Assembly: GCF_042219825.1 (NCBI RefSeq) | Contig: NZ_JBHJHQ010000011.1 | Span: 7,211-71,210, forward strand | Length of the DNA stretch: 64,000 bases | Origin: JBHJHP01 sp042219825 | GTDB lineage: Bacteria > Bacteroidota > Bacteroidia > Bacteroidales > UBA5342 | Direction: 5' to 3' | Shown here: piece after piece, positions 33,897 to 43,028 of the stretch | Numbering within the stretch: the first letter of the stretch is position 1 | Layout of the letters: each line of letters opens with the position of its first letter | Made by a program: the position numbers and the translations under genes | Notes under the pieces: generated by a model | The model's input: only the letters and a program-made list of their open reading frames with translations | Databases searched by the model: none | Told to the model about the DNA's origin: nothing

Positions 33897-34301
33897 ATGA
33901 AAGCCCATTTTTTACTTGTATTGGTCCTGATAATGGCAAGTTGTTCATCGTTGAAAAAAACCGGATCCGTAAATAATTTTGAAGAGATTACATTTGGCAG
34001 TGGTGGCGGATTTACAGGCTTAACGAATACCTATATGCTGAATGCTGAAGGTTTTGTATTTAAAATGAACGGCGAACAGCAGGAACAACTCAAACGTATT
34101 GATTACAGATCACTCAAAGGAATTTCAAAACACCTGAAAAAAATTGATTTTGAGCATATTCAAAATGATACCAAAGGTAACATGACATACTTTATTGAAG
34201 TGATTACCAAAGACTACCAAAACAAGGCAACCTGGTCCGATGCTTCATCTGATCCTGTATTGAAAGAGTTTTATTCTGAACTTGTAAAAACGTTAAACTA
34301 G
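33897..34301 (+). CDS. Small lipoprotein, unknown function
   Basis: The 134-residue precursor has a lipoprotein signal ending in MASC (Cys16) and a soluble alpha/beta domain. Recognisable stretches are FEEITFGSGGGFTGLTNTY and a C-terminal Lys-rich YSELVKTLN. The repeated SGGGF/TG pattern is seen in small Bacteroidota lipoproteins, but I cannot name the family. It ends 6 bases before the M4 protease gene and is probably co-transcribed with it, which would suggest an envelope role, possibly an inhibitor or chaperone of the protease; this is speculation. Confidence 0.7.
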   Translation: MKAHFLLVLVLIMASCSSLKKTGSVNNFEEITFGSGGGFTGLTNTYMLNAEGFVFKMNGEQQEQLKRIDYRSLKGISKHLKKIDFEHIQNDTKGNMTYFIEVITKDYQNKATWSDASSDPVLKEFYSELVKTLN

Positions 34302-34307
34302 CTTATT

Positions 34308-37300
34308 ATGAAGATTAAATTATACGCTTTCCTGTTTCTGTTTTTCCCTTCGGTACTTACATCTGCCCAACAGACACATAGTTTTAAAACTGTCAACCGC
34401 AATACGTCAGGCACCACAGCAACAAACCTGAAATATACGACCATCAATAGCGGCACGCAAACTAAATCCACTCCACTGTCTTCAACATCAGCTTTCCCTG
34501 TTTCAAAAAATATGAAGCAACCCGGATTATCACAGAATTCCAACGTTAAAAACCTGGTAAAGTCAAAGGGATTGCCAGTGTATTTTGAAGTAGATAAAAA
34601 GGAGCTTCAGACAAAAAGTGCAAGAACTCTGAAGCAGCAATTTTATGACTTTCACACGTCTGTTTCTTCAACAACACGGCTCCATGATCCTGAAAAGGAT
34701 CTTGAAATAAGATCTGTCATAACCGATGAACTTGGGATCACTCATATTAAGGCACAACAACTTTATAAAGGGATAGAAGTTGAGGGAGGTGAAAGCTTCC
34801 TTCATATAAAATCGGACAGGGATTTATTTACCGGAAAGATATACCTGGTTGATCCGGATATCCAAACCACTTCTAGCCTCACAGAAGAACAGGCTGTTCA
34901 AAAAGTAAAATCAGATATTTCTACCAGAACTATTTGCCGGGCCATAAGTGAACCCCAAAGGAATTTCCTGGGGTATGATCCGGTTCAGCCAAAGCTTGTT
35001 ATTTACGATAACAAGTTGGTTTACAAAGTTGAGTACAGGCCAAATATTATTGAAGAATGGATATATTATATTGATGCCGGTAATGGTTCTGTGGTCAAAG
35101 CATATAATAATACCAAATCAGATGGTCCTGCAACCGCCACAGCTACAGATTTAAATAATGTGCAACGCACTGTAAACACTTATCTTGAGAACGGAACATA
35201 TTACCTGATGGATATTGCCGAACCTATGTTTAACACTGAAACAGGCGAAGGTCAGATAATGACTCTGGATGCACAAAACACATCGACACAAAACCTCGAT
35301 TATACCCAGGTTACATCATCGAATAACACATGGAATAACCCAACAGCAATTTCGGCTCACTACAATACAACCACGGCATACCGCCATTATAAAGATGCGT
35401 ATGGAAGAAATTCTATCAATGGTCAGGGAGGAAATATTATTTCGCTTATTAACGTTACAAACGATGATGGCACATCCATGGAAAACGCATTCTGGAATGG
35501 TAAAGCAGCATTCTATGGCAATGGGGGAATCAATTTTAAACCATTGGCAGGTGCACTGGATGTTACAGCACATGAACTGGGGCACGGCATTATTTCCAGT
35601 ACAGCCAATCTTGAATACCAGGGACAGTCCGGAGCTATAAACGAAAGTTACGCGGATATTTTCGGTGCCATGGTTGACCGTGAAGACTGGCTGATTGGAG
35701 AAGATATTACCAAAACAACCTTCTCCCCATCCGGTGCGCTACGCAACATGGCTGATCCCCACAACATGGGAACAGGTCTTAACGACCCTTACTGGCAACC
35801 TGATCATTTAAAGGAAATGTATCTTGGCGATCAGGATAATGGTGGTGTACATATAAACAGCGGTATCGGAAATTATGCCTATTATCTTTTTGCCACAGCT
35901 ATTACAAAAGATAAAGCCGAACAGGTATATTACCGGGCACTAACGACTTACCTTACCAGCAAATCACAGTATATCGATTTAAGAATAGCCGTGATACAGT
36001 CTGCAAAAGATTTATATGGTGATGCTTCGAATGAAGTAACAAAGGCTGGTGAAGCTTTCGATGCTGTTGGTATTTACGAAGAAGAAGTAATTGATTATGA
36101 ACAGGATTACAACACCAACCAGGGAGATGAATATCTTTTAACCTACAATACCGACACACAGTTTCCATATTATTTATATAGAACCACAACAACAGGAGAA
36201 GACTTTATTGGCCTCACAACAACTGACATGAAAGGGAAACCCAGTGTAACAGACAACGGGGTGGATGCAGTTTTTGTAGATCAAAACGATTATATAAAAT
36301 ACTTAAGTATTGACCCAAACACTCCGGCAGAGAACTATCTCTCACAGGAAGCTTTCTGGGATAACGTTGCCGTGTCAAAAGACGGCACTCGTGTTGCAGC
36401 CATTTCTACTGAAGTAGATACAGCTATTTATATTTACGACTTTAATGCGGCACAGTGGGCAAAGTACCATCTGTATAATCCAACAACCAGTCACAGTGGC
36501 GAAGATGCCGGTGGGGTACTCTACGCCGATGCCATTGAATTTGATTTTACAGGAGAATACCTGATGTATGATTCCTACAACCAACTGAATTCATCAACAG
36601 GTGATGATATCAGTTACTGGGATATAGGATTTATAAAGGTCTGGGATAATGAAACCAACAATTTTGGAGACGGGACTATTACCAAACTGTATGGAGACCT
36701 GCCTGAAAACGTCAGCGTTGGCAATCCGGTATTTTCCAAAAACTCACCTTATATTATTGCTTTTGACTATTTTGATAATGTAAACGAAGATTATGCCGTT
36801 CTGGGAGCAAATCTTTTGACCGGCGATCTGGATATGATTGTATCTAATGCAACGCTTGGATATCCGTCATTTTCAAAAAATGATGATAAAATTGCTTACT
36901 CTGCACTCACCACAGATGATCTTGAAGTCGTCGCAGAAATTAGTCTTGCTTCCAATAAAATTTCAGCATCCGGTAATGCCGACATATTAATATACGATGC
37001 CAGATGGCCTGTATATTACACTGTTGGAACCCGAAGTCTGCAACTGGCTCCTGTGGCTAATTTTACAGCTGATTTCATCTCAGGAACAGCACCTCTACAG
37101 GTTCAGTTTATTGACCAGTCCATCAACAACCCTGAAACATGGCAGTGGTCATTCCAGGGAGGAACACCGTCAACTTCTGCAATACAGAACCCGGTAATTA
37201 ATTACAGTAATCCGGGTATTTACCAGGTTTCTTTGACGTGTATAAACGATGCGGGACAAAACACCATGACCAAATCAAGTTACATCAATGTGGTTGCCAC

Positions 37301-37538
37301 CGGATTGGAGCAGGTAGCACAAGAGATTATCTCATTTTATCCAAATCCGGCTAAAGACAAGCTCTTCATTAATACCGACAAAAGCTATCAGATGAAAATT
37401 TTTGATACATCAGGGAAGTTGGTTTTAGAAGCATCCAACAGGAAAGATATTGACATAAATACTCTGAATTCAGGTATCTATATCCTTAAAATAAATATTG
37501 AGGAGACGGTATTAACCGAGAAACTGGTAAAAGAATAA
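34308..37538 (+). CDS. Secreted M4 (thermolysin-type) metalloprotease with PKD and T9SS domains
   Basis: This is a zinc endopeptidase exported through Sec and T9SS. The 1076-residue precursor has a signal peptide (about 1-20), an FTP/PepSY propeptide (about 85-260) and an M4 catalytic domain (about 320-600). The zinc motif is H422-E-L-G-H426, with the third ligand Glu446 in NESYADIFG and the downstream catalytic histidine region NGGVHINSGIGNYAYYLF. A beta-propeller-like stretch (about 640-900) follows, then a PKD domain (about 918-1000, FTADFISGTAPLQVQF and WQWSFQGG) and a type A T9SS sorting domain (SFYPNPAKDKLFIN to the end). All catalytic residues are intact. Nutritional or biofilm-matrix proteolysis is likely. 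Confidence 0.93.
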   Translation: MKIKLYAFLFLFFPSVLTSAQQTHSFKTVNRNTSGTTATNLKYTTINSGTQTKSTPLSSTSAFPVSKNMKQPGLSQNSNVKNLVKSKGLPVYFEVDKKELQTKSARTLKQQFYDFHTSVSSTTRLHDPEKDLEIRSVITDELGITHIKAQQLYKGIEVEGGESFLHIKSDRDLFTGKIYLVDPDIQTTSSLTEEQAVQKVKSDISTRTICRAISEPQRNFLGYDPVQPKLVIYDNKLVYKVEYRPNIIEEWIYYIDAGNGSVVKAYNNTKSDGPATATATDLNNVQRTVNTYLENGTYYLMDIAEPMFNTETGEGQIMTLDAQNTSTQNLDYTQVTSSNNTWNNPTAISAHYNTTTAYRHYKDAYGRNSINGQGGNIISLINVTNDDGTSMENAFWNGKAAFYGNGGINFKPLAGALDVTAHELGHGIISSTANLEYQGQSGAINESYADIFGAMVDREDWLIGEDITKTTFSPSGALRNMADPHNMGTGLNDPYWQPDHLKEMYLGDQDNGGVHINSGIGNYAYYLFATAITKDKAEQVYYRALTTYLTSKSQYIDLRIAVIQSAKDLYGDASNEVTKAGEAFDAVGIYEEEVIDYEQDYNTNQGDEYLLTYNTDTQFPYYLYRTTTTGEDFIGLTTTDMKGKPSVTDNGVDAVFVDQNDYIKYLSIDPNTPAENYLSQEAFWDNVAVSKDGTRVAAISTEVDTAIYIYDFNAAQWAKYHLYNPTTSHSGEDAGGVLYADAIEFDFTGEYLMYDSYNQLNSSTGDDISYWDIGFIKVWDNETNNFGDGTITKLYGDLPENVSVGNPVFSKNSPYIIAFDYFDNVNEDYAVLGANLLTGDLDMIVSNATLGYPSFSKNDDKIAYSALTTDDLEVVAEISLASNKISASGNADILIYDARWPVYYTVGTRSLQLAPVANFTADFISGTAPLQVQFIDQSINNPETWQWSFQGGTPSTSAIQNPVINYSNPGIYQVSLTCINDAGQNTMTKSSYINVVATGLEQVAQEIISFYPNPAKDKLFINTDKSYQMKIFDTSGKLVLEASNRKDIDINTLNSGIYILKINIEETVLTEKLVKE

Positions 37539-37557
37539 GGATATAAAGAACAGAATT

Positions 37558-37754
37558 GAAGAGGCTGTCCAAAAAGTAAAATCTGTATAAGTTTTACTTA
37601 CGGATTGTTAGTAGCTTTTTAAAAACTACCCCTAAATCCCCTAAAGGGGACTTAAAGCCTCCCACTTTAGGGGAGGTTTGGAGGGGTAATAGAAGGATCA
37701 CTATCAATTTATAAGTTCCTTATATTCTTATTTGCCTTTTTGGACAGCCTCTTC
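37558..37754. mobile_element. MITE-like element with 19 bp terminal inverted repeats
   Basis: GAAGAGGCTGTCCAAAAAG (37558-37576) is the exact reverse complement of 37736-37754. Inside is the palindromic, purine/pyrimidine-rich block CCCCTAAATCCCCTAAAGGGG and its counterpart CCCACTTTAGGGGAGG (about 37627-37687), a type of interspersed repeat seen in many Bacteroidota genomes. There is no transposase. It occupies almost the whole gap between two convergent genes and could also terminate both transcripts. Confidence 0.75.
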
Positions 37755-37761
37755 CTTATTT

Positions 37762-39417
37762 TTACCTGTGATCCCTCTCCCTAATCTCTACACGGCGTAT
37801 CTTGCCACTGATTGTTTTGGGTAGTTCATCGACAAATTCAATGATGCGGGGATATTTGTATGGTGCGGTCACCTGTTTTACATGATCCTGAAGTTCCTTA
37901 ACAAGGTCATCACCTGCCTTATCCTTATATTCTTTTCCCAACACCACTGTTGCCTTTACCACCTGCCCACGAATATCATCCGGTACACCGGTAATGGCAC
38001 ATTCCACCACAGCCGGATGTAACATCAGTGCACTTTCCACTTCAAAAGGTCCTATACGGTACCCCGAACTTTTGATGACATCATCTGCCCGGCCAACAAA
38101 CCAGAAGTATCCATCTTCATCCTTCCATGCCAGGTCACCTGTATAATAAATACCTTCCGACATGGCCTCATCCGTTAGCCTGGTATTTCTGTAATATCCC
38201 TTAAACAATCCTGCCGGATAATTTTTATCATACCTGATCACTATCTGACCCTGTTCACCTGCTTCAGCTGATCTTCCGTCAGGTGTCAGGAGGTCCATAT
38301 CATAATGCGGATTTGGCAAACCCATGGATCCCGGTTTGGGTTCTATCCATGGCGATGTAAACACTGTGAGCGTTGTCTCGCTTTGTCCGTAACCCTCACG
38401 CAATTTAATGCCTGTTAGCTCCTGAAACCTGTTATAAACTTCCGGATTAAGAGCTTCACCGGCAATGGTGCACCACTCCAGTGCTGACAGGTCATACCGG
38501 CTCATATCTTCGCGAATTAAAAAGCGGAAAATGGTAGGTGGGGCACAAAGCGATGTTACCTTGTATTTTGACAGGACGGCCAGGATATCGGACGGTGTAA
38601 ATTTTTCGTGGTCATACACAAAAACAGTTGCCCCAACCAGCCACTGTCCATACAGTTTACCCCACACCGCCTTTAACCAGCCTGTATCCGCTATGGTAAG
38701 ATGCAGACTTTTTTCATGAAGGTTCTGCCAGTATTTAGCGGTAACTATATGTGCCAGCGGATATACACTGTCGAGCACCACCATTTTAGGATCGCCGGTA
38801 GTTCCGGATGTAAAACTTACAATTAACGGATCCTCATTTTTTGTGGGCTCAGCAGGACGCTGAAAAGGTTGTGCATTCTCAATGCCTTTGTGAAAATCTT
38901 CCCAGCCATCAGGAATTACCGGCCCGATTGAAATCCGTTTTTCTACAGATGGTGATTCCGGCAGGGCCTCATTCACATGATCTGTAATAAGTTCATCACC
39001 GTCACATATAACAGCCTTTATGGTTGCCGCATTAGCACGGTAAATAATATCCTTCTTCGTCAGCAAATGCGTGGCAGGAATAATGACAGCACCTATTTTG
39101 TGCAGTGCAATTATAGTAAACCAGAATTCTGCACGGCGCTTTAATATAGCCATCACCATATCGCCTTTACCAATACCCAGTGACGAAAGATAACCTGCAG
39201 TCCGATCTGTAATATCCTTTAATTCACCAAAGGTAAATGTTCGGCTTTCACCCTTATCATTGGTCCACAGCAGTGCCCTTTTATCGGGATCTGACTTTGC
39301 CCATCCGTCAACTACATCGTATGCAAAATTGAAATCTCCGGGAATAATCAGTTCATAGTTTGTTGTAAAATCTTCTAAGTCTTTAAAGCTTGTCTGTTTT
39401 AAATATTTATCAATCAT
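37762..39417 (-). CDS. AMP-forming acyl-CoA synthetase
   Basis: This enzyme activates a carboxylic acid with ATP and CoA through an acyl-adenylate. The 551-residue protein has the P-loop-like VSFTSGTTGDPKMV, the YGQSETTLT acyl-adenylate motif, YTGDLAWKDEDGYFWFVGRADDVIKSSGYRIGP hinge region and the C-terminal catalytic Lys motif ELPKTISGKIRR. The extended N-terminal region matches acetyl/medium-chain synthetases more than long-chain FadD. The chain-length preference is not visible. It follows the cupin regulator gene by 26 bases and is probably co-expressed with it. Confidence 0.9.
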   Translation of the reverse strand: MIDKYLKQTSFKDLEDFTTNYELIIPGDFNFAYDVVDGWAKSDPDKRALLWTNDKGESRTFTFGELKDITDRTAGYLSSLGIGKGDMVMAILKRRAEFWFTIIALHKIGAVIIPATHLLTKKDIIYRANAATIKAVICDGDELITDHVNEALPESPSVEKRISIGPVIPDGWEDFHKGIENAQPFQRPAEPTKNEDPLIVSFTSGTTGDPKMVVLDSVYPLAHIVTAKYWQNLHEKSLHLTIADTGWLKAVWGKLYGQWLVGATVFVYDHEKFTPSDILAVLSKYKVTSLCAPPTIFRFLIREDMSRYDLSALEWCTIAGEALNPEVYNRFQELTGIKLREGYGQSETTLTVFTSPWIEPKPGSMGLPNPHYDMDLLTPDGRSAEAGEQGQIVIRYDKNYPAGLFKGYYRNTRLTDEAMSEGIYYTGDLAWKDEDGYFWFVGRADDVIKSSGYRIGPFEVESALMLHPAVVECAITGVPDDIRGQVVKATVVLGKEYKDKAGDDLVKELQDHVKQVTAPYKYPRIIEFVDELPKTISGKIRRVEIRERDHR

Positions 39418-39443
39418 GGAGCTTATGTTTCGTTCAGAATTTG

Positions 39444-39998
39444 TTATATTATCACTGCAAGAAAGCGTACAGTCCTGCCATCCAGGGCCTTCATACCATG
39501 AGGAAGCGTAGCGTCAAAATAGAGGCTGTCCCCGGTGTTCAGCGTGAGCTCATGTCCTCCAACACTTAACAGCATTTTACCTTCCAGCACATAGTTGAAT
39601 TCCTGTCCGTTATGGCTGTTAAGATTCATTGCCTTCTCCTCTGCTTCCGGCTCAACCGTAACAATAAAAGGATCAGCCTTCCTTCCCGTAAAACGAGATG
39701 CAAGCGACTGGTAATTATAAGCCCGTGTGCGTTCCACAGTGTCCCCCTTCCCGGCACGGGTCAGAAAAAAAGATTTCATATTCGGCTCATTTCCGAATAA
39801 CAAAGCTGAGAGTTCAAAATTGTACTTTTTTGAAATACTTTGAAGCGCTCCGATCGGGATATCGCATTCCCCACTTTCATAACCCTGATAATCCTGCTCT
39901 GAGACATGACAGGTTGCTGCCATATCTGAAACAGAAATATCAAACAAATCCCTTAATCCGCGCAATCTTTCAGCTATATCACGAATTTGCTGATTCAT
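39444..39998 (-). CDS. XRE-type regulator with C-terminal cupin domain
   Basis: The 184-residue protein has an N-terminal helix-turn-helix of the XRE type (about 7-60, ISVSDMAATCHVSEQDYQGYESGECDIPIGALQSI) and a C-terminal cupin (about 110-182, HNGQEFNYVLEGKMLLSVGGHELTLNTGDSLYFDA) that probably binds a small-molecule effector. It is located just upstream of the acyl-CoA synthetase and probably controls this two-gene unit in response to a carboxylate. The exact effector is unknown. The ATG at 39998 opens straight into the helical domain. Confidence 0.88.
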   Translation of the reverse strand: MNQQIRDIAERLRGLRDLFDISVSDMAATCHVSEQDYQGYESGECDIPIGALQSISKKYNFELSALLFGNEPNMKSFFLTRAGKGDTVERTRAYNYQSLASRFTGRKADPFIVTVEPEAEEKAMNLNSHNGQEFNYVLEGKMLLSVGGHELTLNTGDSLYFDATLPHGMKALDGRTVRFLAVII

Positions 39999-40031
39999 AT
40001 TTATATTTTTTAGTAAGAATTAATTTATGAA

Positions 40032-40039
40032 CAAAGGTA
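40032..40039 (-). promoter_or_regulatory. -7 element for the XRE-cupin/acyl-CoA synthetase unit
   Basis: On the minus strand TACCTTTG matches TAnnTTTG exactly, 33 bases upstream of the regulator's ATG. An ATTG 18 bases further upstream may serve as -33. Confidence 0.5.
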
Positions 40040-40316
40040 GCGCTTTTCAGATACCAACAATGGGTGCAGATCGATACATCAAAAAATACAGACAACGGAA
40101 TGAAGATGCATGTTTTCTTGTCTAATCTGTAAAATAAATAAAATCATCTCTACTTGGGTAGATTTACATTAGCCAACAGAAATACGCTATCGGAAAAACG
40201 ATGGCATAATATGTTTAATAATGAAAGGGTTAAAAGAAAGTAAGTACGAAAGATATAATTGAATTATTTCCCGAATGGTTGATCCTGCTTCGTTGGGAAA
40301 ATTTAACAGAGTAACG

Positions 40317-40324
40317 TATATTTA
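40317..40324 (+). promoter_or_regulatory. Possible -7 element for the GH51 gene
   Basis: TATATTTA is one base from TAnnTTTG, with a GTTG 21 bases upstream (40292-40295). The 380 bases between the divergent XRE and GH51 genes hold nothing else recognisable. Confidence 0.35.
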
Positions 40325-40379
40325 CAATACCAAATTGATGGCAATTAAATAATTTCAAAACTTAATTAACATAATCAGA

Positions 40380-41912
40380 ATGAAAAAAGCTTTTTTATTA
40401 TTGGGAGTAGTATGTATGGCATTATTTGCCGGACAGGCGCAGAACAGCCTTGTCCTGCATCCTGACAATGCCGGAACAAAGATTAACAAAGAGATTTATG
40501 GTCACTTTGCCGAGCATCTGGGGCGCTGTATTTATGGTGGCATTTACGTGGGTGACACATCCGGGATTCCGAATATTAATGGATACCGAATGGATGTGGT
40601 GGATGCACTAAAGGATATGCAGATACCTGTTTTACGCTGGCCGGGCGGCTGTTTTGCGGATACCTACCACTGGAAGGACGGCATTGGTCCTAAAGAGGAC
40701 AGACCATCCATTGTAAATGTGTTTTGGGGTGGTGTAACCGAAGACAACAGCTTTGGCACACATGAATTCCTGAACCTGTGTGAATTGCTGGGCACAGAAC
40801 CTTACATCAGCTTAAATGTAGGATCCGGAACGGTTCAGGAAGCTGCCGAGTGGGTGGAATATGTTACATCTGACAATATCAGTCCTATGACAGACCTGCG
40901 TAAAAAGAACGGTCGTGACAAACCCTGGCATGTGAAATACTGGGGTATCGGCAACGAAAGCTGGGGCTGCGGCGGTGACATGCGCCCTGAGTATTATGCG
41001 GATCTGTTCAGACGCTATGCATCCTATTCCAAAGGGGCACCATTTAAAATTGCCTGCGGCGCCAACTCTTTCGACTACAACTGGACAGAAACAGTAATGG
41101 AAAGAACACGCAATAAGCAAAACTTAATGCAGGGCATTTCGTTGCATTATTACACCCTTCCGTACAATTGGAGACATAAGGGAAGTGCCACTGATTTTAA
41201 CGAAAAGGAATGGTTCACCACCCTGAATAAAACACTTAAAATGCAGGAACTGATCGATAAGCATGGTGCTATAATGGACAAGTATGATCCCAGAGGACGT
41301 GTTGGACTAATGGTGGATGAATGGGGTTCATGGTATGATGTGGAACCGGGAACTAATCCGGGATTCCTTTATCAGCAGAATACATTACGCGATGCGCTTA
41401 TAGCCGGTATCAACCTGAATATATTCAATAACAATGCTCTGCGTGTTAAGATGGCCAACATTGCCCAGGTAGTTAATGTTTTACAGGCAGTGATCCTGAC
41501 ACAGGGCGATGAAATGGTTCTGACCCCAACCTATTATGTATTTAAAATGTATAAGGTGCACCAGGATGCGATGCTTATTCCGACAGATCTGACCTGCGAA
41601 AACTATGAACTGGAAGGTGAATCCATGCCTGCAGTAAATTCATCAGCTTCAGTTAAAGATGGCGTAATGTCTATTACTCTGTGTAACCTGAACCCCAATA
41701 AGGAAGAGCCCATTGAGTTGAATCTGGGAACCGAAGAATATAAAAAAGTAAGTGCGCAGATTGTGACCGGTAAAAAAATGGCTGCTTATAACGACTTTGG
41801 TAAAGCAGAAGAAGTTACGCTTACAGAATGGGACGTTAAAAAACCAAAGAATGGTAAAATGAATGTCACTTTACCTTCTAAATCTGTTGTGCTTATTCAG
41901 CTAAGCAAATAA
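40380..41912 (+). CDS. Alpha-L-arabinofuranosidase, GH51
   Basis: This is an exo-enzyme releasing arabinofuranose from arabinan and arabinoxylan side chains with retention. The 510-residue precursor has a signal peptide cut after about residue 20 (GQAQNS). The catalytic barrel has the conserved LRWPGGCFADTYHWKDGIGP, acid/base Glu193 in WGIGNESWGC and nucleophile Glu314 in VDEWGSWYD. A C-terminal beta-sandwich closes the protein. All key residues are intact. It opens a plus-strand set of hemicellulose/pectin genes and is followed by a strong hairpin before the GH43 gene. Confidence 0.95.
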   Translation: MKKAFLLLGVVCMALFAGQAQNSLVLHPDNAGTKINKEIYGHFAEHLGRCIYGGIYVGDTSGIPNINGYRMDVVDALKDMQIPVLRWPGGCFADTYHWKDGIGPKEDRPSIVNVFWGGVTEDNSFGTHEFLNLCELLGTEPYISLNVGSGTVQEAAEWVEYVTSDNISPMTDLRKKNGRDKPWHVKYWGIGNESWGCGGDMRPEYYADLFRRYASYSKGAPFKIACGANSFDYNWTETVMERTRNKQNLMQGISLHYYTLPYNWRHKGSATDFNEKEWFTTLNKTLKMQELIDKHGAIMDKYDPRGRVGLMVDEWGSWYDVEPGTNPGFLYQQNTLRDALIAGINLNIFNNNALRVKMANIAQVVNVLQAVILTQGDEMVLTPTYYVFKMYKVHQDAMLIPTDLTCENYELEGESMPAVNSSASVKDGVMSITLCNLNPNKEEPIELNLGTEEYKKVSAQIVTGKKMAAYNDFGKAEEVTLTEWDVKKPKNGKMNVTLPSKSVVLIQLSK

Positions 41913-41920
41913 GACTTTTT

Positions 41921-41966
41921 AGTCACCGGGTGAACTTTAAATAATAGTTTATTTCATCCGGTGACT
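41921..41966 (+). terminator. Long hairpin between GH51 and GH43 genes
   Basis: AGTCACCGGGTGAA (41921-41934) pairs with TTCATCCGGTGACT (41953-41966) over 14 positions with one G-U pair, enclosing an 18-base loop. An A/T-rich tract follows. It could terminate or attenuate read-through into the GH43 gene. Confidence 0.6.
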
Positions 41967-41991
41967 ATTATTATTTTTCAAATAAATACTC

Positions 41992-42948
41992 ATGAAGTTA
42001 TCCTCATTTTTAACGGTTTTTATAGCCCTGTTAACAATTAGTATGAGTTATGCCCAGAATCCACTTGATTTTGGCAGCAACATTAAAACAGCTGATCCTT
42101 CAGCCCACGTATGGAAGGACGGCAGAATATATATCTATGCATCGCATGACGAAGAGTGTCAGCCCGATTTTTTCATGAAGGACTGGCACGTATTTTCATC
42201 CGATGACCTTATAAACTGGGTGGATCATGGCGCTTGTTTGTCTGTGGATGATCTGACCTGGGCTGATAATTATGCCTGGGCACCGGACTGTGCCTACAAA
42301 AACGGAAAGTATTATTTCTGTTACCCCGCCGGAACCGGAATAAAAGACCGGGTCAATCCGAAAAACAGCACCAAATGGATGGGGGTTGGAATAGCGGAAA
42401 GTGATTCTCCAACCGGCCCTTTTAAAGATGTCATTGGTGCACCTTTATGGCGTAAACCGTATGCCAATGATCCCTGCCTGTTCGTTGATGACAACGACAG
42501 CGCTTACATCTATTTTCGCGGAAGTGGCATGAATTATCATGTGGCAAGAATGGCCGATGACATGCGCAGCATAACAGGAGGTTTTATTAAAATGGATATG
42601 GGCGGTTATGAACCCCCTATGGAAGGTCCCTGGGTGTTTAAACGCAAGGACAAATACTATTTTACCATGCCCGAAGGAAACCGTGTCCTCACCTACTATA
42701 TGGCCGATTCACCACTTGGACCATGGACCTATAAAGGTGTTATCATGGAACAGGAACACCAAAGTAACAACCACCACTCTATTGTTGAATACAAGGGACA
42801 ATGGATCCTGTTCTATCACCGCTGGCTGGATACAGATTCATCCTGTGGCCGGCAGCGTCATATATGTGCAGAATACCTGTATTTTAACAACGACGGAACC
42901 ATTCAAAAGGTAAATCGGACAGATAAAGGACTGGCTGCTAAACCATAA
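41992..42948 (+). CDS. GH43 family glycosidase (arabinofuranosidase/xylosidase type)
   Basis: This is an inverting five-bladed propeller enzyme acting on arabinose- or xylose-containing chains. The 318-residue precursor has a signal peptide (cut after SYAQ, about residue 22). The catalytic base context is TADPSAHVWKDGRIYIYASHD, the pKa-modulating aspartate lies near YANDPCLFVDD and the acid near PPMEGPWVFKRKDKYYF. A short C-terminus without a carbohydrate-binding module is present. The exact linkage specificity cannot be set from sequence. It lies 79 bases after GH51, separated by a hairpin. Confidence 0.9.
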   Translation: MKLSSFLTVFIALLTISMSYAQNPLDFGSNIKTADPSAHVWKDGRIYIYASHDEECQPDFFMKDWHVFSSDDLINWVDHGACLSVDDLTWADNYAWAPDCAYKNGKYYFCYPAGTGIKDRVNPKNSTKWMGVGIAESDSPTGPFKDVIGAPLWRKPYANDPCLFVDDNDSAYIYFRGSGMNYHVARMADDMRSITGGFIKMDMGGYEPPMEGPWVFKRKDKYYFTMPEGNRVLTYYMADSPLGPWTYKGVIMEQEHQSNNHHSIVEYKGQWILFYHRWLDTDSSCGRQRHICAEYLYFNNDGTIQKVNRTDKGLAAKP

Positions 42949-43028
42949 GGTACTGAAAAATTATTACTGATATATTTTATCGCTTTCATGAAATTTTATA
43001 TCTACCTCAAAATTAAACCTATATAATC

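Noticed and set aside
37558..37754. Complete insertion sequence
   Set aside because: Only about 197 bp long with no transposase frame; a non-autonomous element fits better.
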